From the NCBI GenBank assembly GCA_021793215.1, contig JAJYTE010000003.1, positions 1 through 64,000 of the forward strand: a DNA stretch of 64,000 nucleotides, written 5' to 3'. The position numbers were made by a program, and so were the translations under genes. The notes beneath the pieces are model-generated. The model saw nothing but the letters and a program-made list of their open reading frames with translations, searched no databases and was not told the DNA's origin. Source of the DNA: Bacillota bacterium. GTDB taxonomy: Bacteria; Bacillota; Sulfobacillia; JAJZYS01; JAJYTV01. Positions 15,880 through 24,086 of the stretch are shown here, one piece after another. Within the stretch, counting starts at the first letter, position 1. Each line of letters opens with the position of its first letter.

Positions 15880-16425
15880 CTAGTGAATCGAGGCAGCTAG
15901 GCTTTCAAGGGTCGCAATGGGAACGTTCCTCGCCTGGATCAGGACGCTCAGCTGGCCAGAATGAAACAACAGCACGGTCTCTTGCAGGCCACCGGGCTGC
16001 TGGACCGTGGCCTCCTGCACAGAGAGGGCGCCCACTTTGGCGGTAGTGAGAACCAGCCCCGGCAGAAACACGTCGTTGGGTTGCTCCGAGATCATTAGCG
16101 GCATGCTTGGATCTCCATTGGAATAGTCAAGTTGCACCGAGCCTCCATGCCCCGCAAGGTAAGAGGCCGCCGACAAGTGAAAGCCGGCCGGCACGGCAGC
16201 AGGAGCAACGATCGTGAACGGGACATGCGTTTGCGCTGCGATTATGGTAGAAAACACTTCTGCTTGGGTACTCCCGGTTGCAGTGACGTACGCAGAGGTT
16301 GCCGTCGACTTCAACGATCCCGAACTGGCCGAAGAGCGACCTGGAACTTGGGACCAGATAAGTCCAGCCACCAAGCCCACCGCCAACGCGCCGACTGCTC
16401 CAACGAGTAGCCCCTTGGTCTTCAT
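15880..16425 (-). CDS. Membrane-anchored DUF4367-like protein
   Basis: An N-terminal anchor (GLLVGAVGALAVGLVAGLIW) precedes an extracellular part. Its C-terminal 100 residues follow the DUF4367 pattern: a VPAGFHLSAA-type opening, a strand with Asp-Tyr (VQLDYSNG), a LMISEQP strand, and a closing segment in which VLIQARNV leads to LESLAASIH. Related domains occur in anti-sigma and lipoprotein-like proteins. Function unknown. ATG 16425 follows GGGAGAGGTCGACTGA. It forms a two-gene unit with the secreted protein downstream. Confidence 0.6.
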   Translation of the reverse strand: MKTKGLLVGAVGALAVGLVAGLIWSQVPGRSSASSGSLKSTATSAYVTATGSTQAEVFSTIIAAQTHVPFTIVAPAAVPAGFHLSAASYLAGHGGSVQLDYSNGDPSMPLMISEQPNDVFLPGLVLTTAKVGALSVQEATVQQPGGLQETVLLFHSGQLSVLIQARNVPIATLESLAASIH

Positions 16426-16564
16426 TCAGTCGACCTCTCCCTCATTGCTAACATATGCAATTCTACAACTTTGGCACTAGTTTCCTTATCTTTGCAGAGA
16501 ATGTCAAGGTCAGCGTGAAACTTGACCCACTGGAGTCGGTTGGGAATCGACCCACCCTTCCAGT

Positions 16565-17640
16565 TCAAACAGGGTTGGGAAGGTTGAAGGAAAGTTTGCC
16601 GGCGATGAGATGGGCCATGAGGATGAGGGTCTGCGGGTTTCTGTAGCCTCGCGCTCTGCGCTTGGCAGATTGTATCAAGCTGTTGAAGGCTTCGAGCATG
16701 CCGTTGGTGACACGGGAGCGGTGGTAGCCGAGTACGCCATGCCAGTGCTTGCGGATCGTCTTGGCGGCTCTGATGACGGGCGGCAGTTGGCTACGGACCG
16801 CCCAGTTGTACCAGCGCAGAAGGTAGGCCTCGGCGGTGTCCGCGGGCTGATCGTAGAAGTCCTGGAAGGCCATCTTCAGGTTGTAGGCACGCGCAGTCTT
16901 GAGGTGGAGCGAGCGCAGTTCGCTCAAGTCGGTGATCTGGTCGGTGCGTAGATCCTCCGCGTTGCGCAGCCAAAGGTAACGGCTACTCTTCAGGATGGGC
17001 TGCACCCGCTGCTCAGCACGGCGCACCTCGTCCACGGCATCGGTCATCAGCTTGGTCGCGTGGAAGCGATCGAAGACCAGTGCGGCCTGTGCGAACGTCT
17101 CGCCCATGCCCTTGATGAATGCGGCAGACATGTCGAGGGCGATCTCCTTCACCGCATCCGCTTGCCCGCCGTGCTGCTCGAAGTCCTCGCGGAAACGCGC
17201 AATCGTGGCGCTGTCGCGCCCCACCGTCGCAAACAAGATCCCGGCGTTCTCCGGCTCTGCCACCAAGGTGATGTAGTTGTGTCCGCGCTGACTGGACGTC
17301 TCATCGACCGCTAGAGTCTCCACCTCGCTGAAGTCCGCCTTGGCCCGCGCCTCCTCGACGTAGTGCTTGACGACGCGCCACAGCCGCGTGTCATGCTCCC
17401 CGACCAGCCGGCTCAGATCGCGCATCGGCATCGCCTTCGCCAGCAGCATCACCAGCGCCTCGAACAATAGCGTGAACCCCGACCCCGGCCGAGCCCAAGT
17501 AGTCTCCACCTGATGCACCCCGTGCTCGGGGCACCGCACCCGCGGCACCCGCGCGTGCAGGTAGGTATGGAACTGAAAAAAGTTCAAGTGCCGCCACGTG
17601 TGCTCGCGTGTGTCGTATGGCTGGAGCTGCACCGCGCAAG
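16565..17640 (-). pseudogene. ISL3 family transposase, 5'-truncated
   Basis: The frame 17632-16565 (355 residues) holds the DDE core of ISL3 transposases: TLAVDETSSQRGHNY, VFDRFHATKLMTDA and GMLEAFNSLIQSAKRRARGY. The usual N-terminal region of about 70 residues with the zinc finger is absent; the homology begins at LQPYDTREHTWRHLNFF, exactly where a vapC fragment ends (about 17640). The element therefore lost its 5' end in a rearrangement and is probably inactive. Confidence 0.8.
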
Positions 17641-17883
17641 GCTGACCGGTACGACAAAGAACCTCTGCCAGTCATCGAGCAGCGCTGACTTTATCTTAGC
17701 CATCTCAGGCGTTCCGATGACGCCTTCCCTCTGCCTTCTTGCAAGTGCCGCGCGCGTTTCCGCGTAAGCGATGGAACTCGTGGCGCACGCAGCTGAACGC
17801 ATGACCAGGTCGTGCACAGCATCGGTTCCCGGCTCCTGAACGTAAAACTTCACGAGCGCACTACTGTCGAGATAGACGATCAT
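17641..17883 (-). pseudogene. VapC-type PIN toxin, truncated by ISL3 fragment
   Basis: The first 80 residues are a PIN-domain ribonuclease: MIVYLDSSALVKFYVQE with the first catalytic aspartate, and SSIAYAETRAALARR with the conserved glutamate. The frame then runs into the ISL3 fragment at about 17640, losing the later catalytic aspartates, so no active toxin is expected. A second, shorter copy of the SSIAYAET segment lies at 19008-19037. Confidence 0.75.
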
Positions 17884-18092
17884 CGAGAATTGCGGTCTTC
17901 TTCAACCGCCTGTGAGAGCGACGTAGAGTTTGTCAAACGTATCGTTGCAGATGCAGCGACGCCCGTCGGCTTCTCCCCCTGCCACCCGTTGTTCAACACA
18001 CCTGCTAGAGCATGGAGAGATGCGGCGCCATCGTCTTGCATAGGGGTCAACTTCGCGACAGGAACTCCGTGGTCGGTCACGACAATCGTCAT
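17880..18092 (-). pseudogene. VapB/Phd-type antitoxin remnant
   Basis: MTIVVTDHGVPVAKLTP is the strand-helix core of Phd/YefM antitoxins; the stop overlaps the vapC start by 4 bases, the usual pairing. The expected N-terminal DNA-binding helices are missing or frameshifted: upstream, a different frame reads LRQTTE. A 40-base segment at 18107-18147 is repeated near 19766 and may mark the break. Confidence 0.6.
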
Positions 18093-18226
18093 CCCCCCAC
18101 GCACCCGGGGGCTCCGTTGTCTGTCTCAAGGCGCCCCAACGGGCTCCACTATGAGAGTGACTGGGCAGCAGGTGTCGGGGGCCCAGATGAGGTGAGTGAA
18201 TGGGTCCTTCTGCGTGGTCACATCAT

Positions 18227-18261
18227 GTTAGGGCGGCGAGCGCCAGGATCCCCTGCAAACG
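18227..18261 (-). pseudogene. Pilin gene relic 2 (short)
   Basis: On the minus strand LQGILALAALT matches the pilin segment AQGILALAALS. Only about 35 bases remain. It is fused, out of frame, to the 3' end of the Cys-rich frame described next. Confidence 0.5.
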
Positions 18262-18470
18262 CAGTAGGGAGCTTGCCCGGGAACATAGCAACCCGCATAG
18301 CCTGCCGCGAGGCAGGCGGCTCTTGTTACGGGGGTGACGCTTGGAATCGCGCAGAGAGCAGAGGCTATGGCGTAGCAGGACCAATCTTCATGGCCGGGTA
18401 CAGCCGGATAGCACGTCTGTGAGACGCATTGCTGGCAGATAAGGATGTTGGGGCGGACGTCTTCTTCGGG
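18228..18470 (-). pseudogene. Cys-rich peptide gene fragment (halocin-C8-like spacing)
   Basis: A frame on the minus strand encodes nine cysteines within 61 residues: CQQC, then single cysteines after TSQT-like and DWS segments, then SYAIASALC-type, RAAC, AGC and YCVC. The mix of paired Cys, Ala/Gly-rich helices and a Pro-Val-Thr turn resembles halocin C8-type bacteriocins. No start codon or leader is visible, because the 5' side runs into transposase debris, so I treat it as a remnant. The family assignment is tentative. Confidence 0.35.
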
Positions 18471-18544
18471 AGGGTACCCTCGATGGCCATGTTTGGGTAG
18501 GTTCCGTCCTGCGGGCCCTGCTGGAACAGGGCCCGGCACCGCTC

Positions 18545-18885
18545 ATGGAGGCTCTCGGCAAACGCCGACCGCGCTCTGCGAGACAGAAACGGGAACTCCA
18601 GAACGCGAAGGACTACTTCACCGCGAACCGTGAGCGCATGCGCTATTCCGAGTTCGTGGCCGAGAAGCTCCCCATCGGCTCCGGCGTCGTCGAAGCCACC
18701 TGCCGCTCGCTCGGCTGCCAACGACACCAATGGCGGCATGCGCTGGACGAAGGCTGGAGCCCAGGCGGTCGTCAACCTACGATGCCTCCACCTCGCCCAT
18801 CCTCACCGCTGGCGCAGCTTCTTCACCCGTCATCCGCCACGCAGCACGCCCCGCCTCGCCACGCTCAGGCAACCGCTGACCCATG
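18545..18885 (+). pseudogene. Transposase C-terminal fragment, frameshifted
   Basis: One frame reads YFTANRERMRYSEFVAEKLP and then IGSGVVEATCRSLGCQRH, the conserved C-terminus of ISKra4/IS66-like transposases. Homology then continues in the next frame as GGMRWTKAGAQAVVNLRCLH up to about 18830. The switch near 18720 is a frameshift. Only the C-terminal quarter is present. Confidence 0.65.
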
Positions 18886-19007
18886 CCGCCTAGGACTGGA
18901 TCGCTTTGCCACCACAGATCTGCACCGCACCCCTTTCGCCTTCCTGCGAACGCAAAGAGGCCGCGGTCTCTCAGTTCGGTTGTCAGATCGTACGGCTGAA
19001 ACTGCGT

Positions 19008-19385
19008 TTCCGCGTAAGCGATGGAACTCGTGCCGAGCGTGCGCCATAGCTCCCCAAGCAGGAACCCGCCACTAAAGGGCCGACTCTCCAGGAAGCGCAT
19101 CTCGGCGGCCGTATCGCCAGACACCTCGGCCTAGGCCCTGATCGCATCCTCCGGGGAGAGAAACCGCGTGATGCTCTTGGCGAGACGGCGCAGCGCGACC
19201 TCGTCGACCTGGTCCGCCCGCCCGAAGTTGTAGACCACCTTGGCGACGGCGCAGCCCTTGTCTTTGTCCCAGACGTTCTCGGCGAGCTGCAGGTAGCGCA
19301 CCTCGCTGCCATCGCGGTTGTGGCGCACGGTTGATCGCAAGTACATGCCTATATCCATGCGACAGTACCCGCTATCTGTCAACAC
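19008..19385 (-). pseudogene. IS1634-type transposase N-terminal fragment joined to a vapC scrap
   Basis: From 19385 the frame reads MLTDSGYCRMDIGMYLRSTV and on through RYLQLAENVWDKDKG, a standard IS1634 transposase start. A TAG at 19133-19131 interrupts it in frame, after which AEVSGDTAAEMRFLESRPF continues to about 19038. There it switches to TSSIAYAETQ (19037-19008), the same stretch as in the vapC fragment at 17.76 kb. It is thus a double relic from recombination. Confidence 0.65.
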
Positions 19386-19502
19386 TTGTGGATAATGTCG
19401 TGTGCCTATGTATTTCGGCGATTTTGCCTCGGTTCAGATCCCGAAAACCGCATCACAGAGCCATTCCGCTTTCCGCGTATGCCCAAAAACGCCACAACTG
19501 TC

Positions 19503-19600
19503 GAACTTGGGCCTGGGCGAGGTAGCTCGAGAGGTCGCCGCGCTCGTCGTGGAGAGCCGCTTGGAGCCTCAGGCGCAGGTAGGTCTATCAACAGATGTTT
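19503..19600 (-). pseudogene. Pilin gene relic 3 with degraded promoter box
   Basis: On the minus strand TYLRLRLQAALHDERGDLSS and then YLAQAQ match the pilin (TFLRVKLAVLLRDERGDLSTYLAQG). Directly upstream, AAACATCTGTTG followed by ATAGACCT (19600-19581) is a degraded form of the shared promoter element, with no clear -10. The stretch to 19839 has no gene; a repeat of the 18107 segment lies near 19766. Confidence 0.7.
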
Positions 19601-19839
19601 CTTTAGGACCGTCAAGCGTTTGCGTTTAGGATGGAAAATGCGGGAGGCAGCGGCGATCCTAAGCATGAGGTGGCGTGCCTAACCCGTCGGCCCAGCGTAC
19701 AGCGTGACTGGATGGAGGTGCGATACGTGGGGACTTTCATCACAAATATGTCTACATAGAGCGGCGGGGCTCCCGTGGTCCGGCTCAAGGCGCCCCATCC
19801 TTGATGGCTGATCGCCCCTTCGGGGAAGTCGCAATTTTG

Positions 19840-21006
19840 TCATGGCATAAGGCGTCGCATGAAGCCGTCAAACATCGGCACGGTGAAGGCGATTTCCCCC
19901 CACCGAGGCGCATAGCAAAGACCCCGCTTGATCAGCCCGTCGCGGACCGGCCCGAGCTGCCTCGTCGTCTTTTTTAGCAGGGTTGCAACGTCCGAAGACG
20001 GGTGGGGGCCTGGGCCAACCGTTGCCATCGCGCGCAGATAGGCCCTCTCAGCGTCCGTGGTCTTGTCGATCCTCACACGGAAGAATCCCGTGTCGAGCTC
20101 AGCCAGCGTTACCTCAACGCTGGATGCTACGTCGTTGCGGGTGATGCGGTTCTGCCCAGGCGCCAGGTCCCAGGACTGCTTGCCAAATTCCTGCAGAAAG
20201 TACGGGTATCCCTGAGTCAGATCTACCACCAGTTGGACGGCATCCTCATCCCACGCAACGCCTTCATCGGAAGCCGGGACGACGATCGCTTCTGCAGCGT
20301 CCGGCGGTGTCAGAGAGCCAATCTCAGGGAAGTCGAACATGCGCTCAGCGTAGGACTTGGCTTCCCCGAGCAGTCCAGGGAGGGACGGAAGCCCGGCACC
20401 TGCTATCAGCAGCGGCAAAGATAATTGTGCAACTCGATGTAGCCCTACCATGAGCGCAGAGAGGTCCTTGGGGGCGAGATACTGGATTTCATCGATGGTG
20501 ACGAATACCCCCGTACCAGTTGCCTGGGCAGCATCTCCCACCTCGCAGAGTAATCCCGAGAGATCCGATGTGAGATCGCCAGTATCCGCTGGACCAGGCA
20601 CGGCCTCGACATCGATGGTGAACTCCGGCCCGTTTGGGAGTCGTACGCTGAAGGCCTTCAGGACACCGAGGGCGCGCTGAACCTTGCCCGCCAACCTTTG
20701 CCGCGCATTGAGTCGAAGCAGGATCTTGCGCATGGTGGATGCGACCATAGACGGGAAATCGATGTTTTCGTTCGCCTCAACATGTTCGTGCACATACTCT
20801 AGGCGGAGCGCGGTCTTGCTGAACTCGTTGAGCAATACCGTCTTGCCGACTCCGCGAAGCCCTGTCAGCATCATACTCTTGGCCGGTTTGCCGAGAAGCC
20901 GGCGCTGTAGGACCACATCCATATCCTTGATCTGCTTGCCGCGCCCTACGAGGGCCGGCGGAGGCGTTCCGGCTCCGGGGCTGTACGGGTTTCGTACTCT
21001 ATTCAT
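19840..21006 (-). CDS. AAA/STAND-type ATPase, element-associated
   Basis: The Walker A is GLRGVGKTVLLNEF and the Walker B is GVFVTIDEIQYL, followed by a sensor-like LLIAGAGLPSL. The C-terminal 100 residues form a winged-helix-like region (LLKKTTRQLGPVRDGLIKRG). This Orc1/Cdc6-like architecture is common for orphan ATPases on mobile elements; function is unknown. From ATG 21006 it has 388 residues. The preceding region carries a symmetric set of AGTATA repeats, which suggests autoregulation. It is bordered by relics on both sides but is itself intact. Confidence 0.75.
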   Translation of the reverse strand: MNRVRNPYSPGAGTPPPALVGRGKQIKDMDVVLQRRLLGKPAKSMMLTGLRGVGKTVLLNEFSKTALRLEYVHEHVEANENIDFPSMVASTMRKILLRLNARQRLAGKVQRALGVLKAFSVRLPNGPEFTIDVEAVPGPADTGDLTSDLSGLLCEVGDAAQATGTGVFVTIDEIQYLAPKDLSALMVGLHRVAQLSLPLLIAGAGLPSLPGLLGEAKSYAERMFDFPEIGSLTPPDAAEAIVVPASDEGVAWDEDAVQLVVDLTQGYPYFLQEFGKQSWDLAPGQNRITRNDVASSVEVTLAELDTGFFRVRIDKTTDAERAYLRAMATVGPGPHPSSDVATLLKKTTRQLGPVRDGLIKRGLCYAPRWGEIAFTVPMFDGFMRRLMP

Positions 21007-21012
21007 GGGGCA

Positions 21013-21073
21013 AGTATAACGAAACATGGGAAGTATAGCAAAACCACTTATACTCACCACGTTCGACTATACT
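21013..21073 (-). promoter_or_regulatory. Four-site symmetric AGTATA operator/promoter
   Basis: AGTATA occurs at 21013-21018 and 21032-21037, and inverted (TATACT) at 21049-21054 and 21068-21073. Both pairs are centred on 21043, so the 61-base block is a nested dyad. On the minus strand the TATACT copies also look like -10 elements for the ATPase, whose ATG is at 21006; the nearest one leaves room for a near-leaderless mRNA. Confidence 0.55.
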
Positions 21074-21138
21074 TCTCTTCTAGTGCCACGCACAGCGCGG
21101 TCACGCCAGTCGCGGCGACGGGCGAGAGCGAGCCTCTC

Positions 21139-21228
21139 CTATCGGTCACAGTGCGTTAGAGCTGCGAGAGCGAGGATGACCTGGGCGAGGCAGGTTGAGA
21201 GGTCGCCGCGCTCGTCGTAGAGTGTCAT
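21139..21228 (-). pseudogene. Pilin gene relic 4 (C-terminal part)
   Basis: A 29-codon minus-strand frame reads MTLYDERGDLSTCLAQVILA and then LAALT before diverging and stopping. It matches the pilin DERGDLSTYLAQGILALAAL. It may be the other half of relic 5, 400 bases away, split by inserted DNA. Confidence 0.7.
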
Positions 21229-21619
21229 TTATCGCTAACTTAGGCACCCCTTCGTCGAGCTGACACAAAGGTAGGACGGAGAGGCTGCCACGAGTCCATC
21301 CGATCACTGCGCGATAGCCTGGGCCGTCCTACCGTATCATCGCGAGGAACACGGGGAAGCCCGTAGCAGCCTTAGGCTGGAAGTGCATCCATGCAAGCAT
21401 TATCGCCGTAGGTTGCGTCGTGATGGTGGAACTGCAACCCGGTCATCACGATGGACCCTACGGCGCGATGGCGATATCTGTCCTCGCCGCTTCGTCTGCG
21501 TCCAACGAAACGGAAGTCCCTCTTGCTGACCCGGGGCAGTCGCCCTATGGTCACGGAGCAATCGGAAATCTGGGACACAGACTCTTTGGCATTTGTGTCA
21601 CAGCTGTCGACAAATGACA

Positions 21620-21722
21620 GGAGCACGAGCGTTATCCTTGCGCGCAGGTAGTGAAGCCAATTCGCTTCGACGACAGGAGACAGGTTCAGCATCTATGCGG
21701 TAGATCCTACCAACGAGCGTTC
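21620..21722 (-). pseudogene. Pilin gene relic 5 (promoter and N-terminal part)
   Basis: The shared promoter element is well preserved: GAACGCTCGTTG (21722-21711), GTAGGATCT (21710-21702), 13 bases, TGAAC (21688-21684). Downstream, WLHYLRARITLVLLS (about 21655-21611) matches the pilin N-terminus WYTFLRVKLAVLL. The homology then ends. The rest, 21229-21610, shows nothing else I can identify. Confidence 0.65.
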
Positions 21723-21929
21723 ATGCGTCGGCCGGCCAGATCAAGCAGATCCCGCCGTGGTGGCGACGAATGGACAGGAATCGGTCCTTCTACTAGATAC
21801 ACCGACTGTCATCCTCCTTAGGTTTCAGGAACAACCGCATGACGCGAGATCCGCCAATGCCGTGCAACCACCTCGTTCCGCCACCGCCGATACGGACACA
21901 ACGACCCTTCCGTTGCTTCGACGCGCGGA

Positions 21930-22060
21930 GGAGGTTTGCAGAGGACTGCGCGCAGGGCGGGCTCGTTCAGGAGACTGCGGGGAGTGGAAGCCGATGACGA
22001 TGCGGGTGATGAGGCTGATTTTGGTGCGGTAATCCTGTGTCTGGTGACCGAAACACATTT
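21930..22060 (-). pseudogene. Possible transposase C-terminal scrap
   Basis: On the minus strand YRTKISLITRIVIGFHSPQS resembles the closing segment of ISL3-type transposases (K-x-x-LTRRAYGFHSPEAL). It shifts frame soon after. The stretch 21723-22145 holds no other recognisable gene. Confidence 0.35.
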
Positions 22061-22145
22061 CGACCGCCCGGGAACCTGGCGACTGCAATGAGGCACACTC
22101 GTCGTTGGGAACGCTACAACCGTTCCGAAGGAGGAGGTAAAGACG

Positions 22146-22991
22146 ATGGCACTGAAAGGACCCCGGCCCTTCCGACGCTTAGGACGTCTGCTCCTGGGTG
22201 CTGTGGCGTTGATCGGCTGGTGGACCGTGTGGCGCACCGTAAAACGCAGCCTGACGCCTGTCAACCCGAAGCTGGCGCTCCGATACGGCTCCGACATTGT
22301 ACGTAGGTCTCATAGGGTACTCGCTGTGAGCGCACACCAGGACGATCTTGAACTCTTCGCGGGCGGTACGCTGCGCCTGCTTTCGCTCGCGGGGAGCCAT
22401 GTAACGGCTCTCATCGCCAGCGGTGGTGATCAGCAATACGCTACAATCCGGACCCTCGACGAGATCCGCGAGCAGGAAGAGCGCGACGCGGGGGCAGTCA
22501 TCGGTTATGACGCCGTCCGGTTCCTGCGCTACCGAGACCTGGAACTCGGGCACAATCCGGACCTTACCGAGAGCATAAGGACGGTGTGGGCGGACGTCGC
22601 GCCCGATCTGGTATTGGCCTTCGACCCGACGGTGCCGTACCGCTCGGCGACCCACACAGATCACTTGGCAATCGGGCGCGCGGTGCTCAACATCAGCCGG
22701 TCGCTAGGTAAGGGGACGCCGACAATCCTCTTCTACGCATCGCGCGACCCGAACGTCTTGGTGGATATCTCGCAGGTGATTTTGGACAAGAGCGAGGCCA
22801 TCAGGGCCCATCGGAGTCAACTCTATGGCTTCAAGCGACTCTACGTGCCGGTAACGCGGACCCAGGCGCGGATCGCCGGTCGCTCTGTCGGCGTCCAGTA
22901 CGCGGAGCCGTGGCGTTGCCTGAGTCTCGCTCCACTCGGTGAGGAGGCCTTTCTGGAAACGTGGCCGCAGAGGGAGCCGGAACTTCACTGA
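22146..22991 (+). CDS. PIG-L family deacetylase, membrane-anchored
   Basis: Zinc-dependent N-deacetylase of the LmbE/PIG-L fold. The metal-binding motif is SAHQDDLELFAGGT (usual AHPDD), and the second metal-binding set includes THTDHLAIG. An N-terminal hydrophobic segment (LLLGAVALIGWWTVW) probably anchors it facing outward. A strong GGAGG sits upstream of ATG 22146. Substrates of such enzymes are N-acetylglucosamine-type sugars. It is followed, with a 31-base overlap, by a second member of the family. Confidence 0.85.
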   Translation: MALKGPRPFRRLGRLLLGAVALIGWWTVWRTVKRSLTPVNPKLALRYGSDIVRRSHRVLAVSAHQDDLELFAGGTLRLLSLAGSHVTALIASGGDQQYATIRTLDEIREQEERDAGAVIGYDAVRFLRYRDLELGHNPDLTESIRTVWADVAPDLVLAFDPTVPYRSATHTDHLAIGRAVLNISRSLGKGTPTILFYASRDPNVLVDISQVILDKSEAIRAHRSQLYGFKRLYVPVTRTQARIAGRSVGVQYAEPWRCLSLAPLGEEAFLETWPQREPELH

Positions 22992-23674
22992 CGACTCCAC
23001 GAACCAAGGGACTGGCAGCGCTGACCGTACTCACCGACACTGTCCTTGCCTTCGCGGCGCATCCTGATGACCTCGAGTATTACGCTGGGGGCACTCTTGC
23101 CCTGTGCGCGGACGCTGGTGCGGAAGTCAACGTGATCCTTGCCACGGATGGGGAGCGGGGTGGGGAGGGGGACCAGCTCGGCAGCCTCCGGCGCGCAGAA
23201 CAGCAACAGGCTGCCCGTATTCTGGGTTACCGGGATGTGATCTTTCTCGGTTATCCAGATCGTGACTTGCAAAAGCACCGTGCCGCCCTGGTCGCCGAAG
23301 TGAGTTTCCTCCTCGAGGTCATTCACCCAGATACTGTTCTGACCTTTGATGGCCAGACGCCGAAGCGGCCATACATCCATCGGGATCATCAGGCGATCGC
23401 ACTCGCGGTGTGGTCATCGTGTCAGCGGCTGACGAGGCCGACCCGGCTACTGCTGTTCAACTCACGACGCCCAAATGTCTCGGTCGACATCCGCTCCGTC
23501 TTTTGGCGAAAGATCATGGCATTGCGGGCTCACCGAAGTCAGTTGGCAGGTAGACAGCTGCCGCGCCCCCTGCGGCCGGTTTGGCGGTGGGCGGGTCGAC
23601 GTACGGGATTCCCACTCGTACCACGTAAGGAACTTTTTAGATCGGTCCGTTTCAAAGGCCGACAACCGAGCTGA
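22961..23674 (+). CDS. PIG-L family deacetylase
   Basis: A second LmbE/PIG-L enzyme of 237 residues with the canonical AAHPDDLEYYAGGTLAL motif, DGERGG, and HRDHQAIALAV for the other metal ligand. No membrane segment. The start GTG 22961 lies inside the upstream gene. Sequence similarity to its neighbour (for example NVSVDI against NVLVDI, and RAHRSQL in both) suggests an old tandem duplication. Together they could deacetylate a cell-surface glycan or a glycolipid or thiol precursor; the pair is flanked by relics, so it may be mobile cargo. Confidence 0.85.
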   Translation: MAAEGAGTSLTTPRTKGLAALTVLTDTVLAFAAHPDDLEYYAGGTLALCADAGAEVNVILATDGERGGEGDQLGSLRRAEQQQAARILGYRDVIFLGYPDRDLQKHRAALVAEVSFLLEVIHPDTVLTFDGQTPKRPYIHRDHQAIALAVWSSCQRLTRPTRLLLFNSRRPNVSVDIRSVFWRKIMALRAHRSQLAGRQLPRPLRPVWRWAGRRTGFPLVPRKELFRSVRFKGRQPS

Positions 23675-23772
23675 TGTAGGCGTCACTCGACCCGGCACAG
23701 CCCGAAACGTGGCCGACTGGACAGTCTCCACAGATGGAATAGTTGGTCGGTGGTCTCACATCACTCGCGTTC

Positions 23773-23870
23773 GTGCCGGCCACCGGTGAAGGCCATCATC
23801 AGACGCCTGCCAGTGCAATTGCCGCGAGCGCCAGGATGCCCTGGGCGAGGAGGGCCGCGAGGTCTCCCGT
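23773..23870 (-). pseudogene. Pilin gene relic 6
   Basis: On the minus strand TGDLAALLAQGILALAAIAL and then AGV match the pilin RGDLSTYLAQGILALAALSLTGV; the match continues after a frameshift as MAFTGAG. The N-terminus is gone. The rest of 23675-24086 shows no gene. Confidence 0.7.
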
Positions 23871-24086
23871 TCTGTAGGAATGCGGTGGGCCAGATGCTTA
23901 GGTAGTCACTCGATCACCCTCTCTCCGCTGTTCGCCATGGCCGCGCGAGCGAGGATCCTGCCCCAACCGGCGCGAACCAGTTGTGAGCCGGAGCGACCTC
24001 AGCGGCAAGTCATGCGGACCACGGGTCCTTGAGGTCCGTCGCCTCTGCGCCCCAAGCGCTCTCCGACCCCAAGGTGGAGGTTTGCA

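Noticed and set aside
21420..21692. Open frames in both strands of 21.4-21.7 kb as a novel small gene
   Set aside because: The only recognisable content is the pilin N-terminus next to a pilin promoter; the remainder has no signal of selection that I can see.
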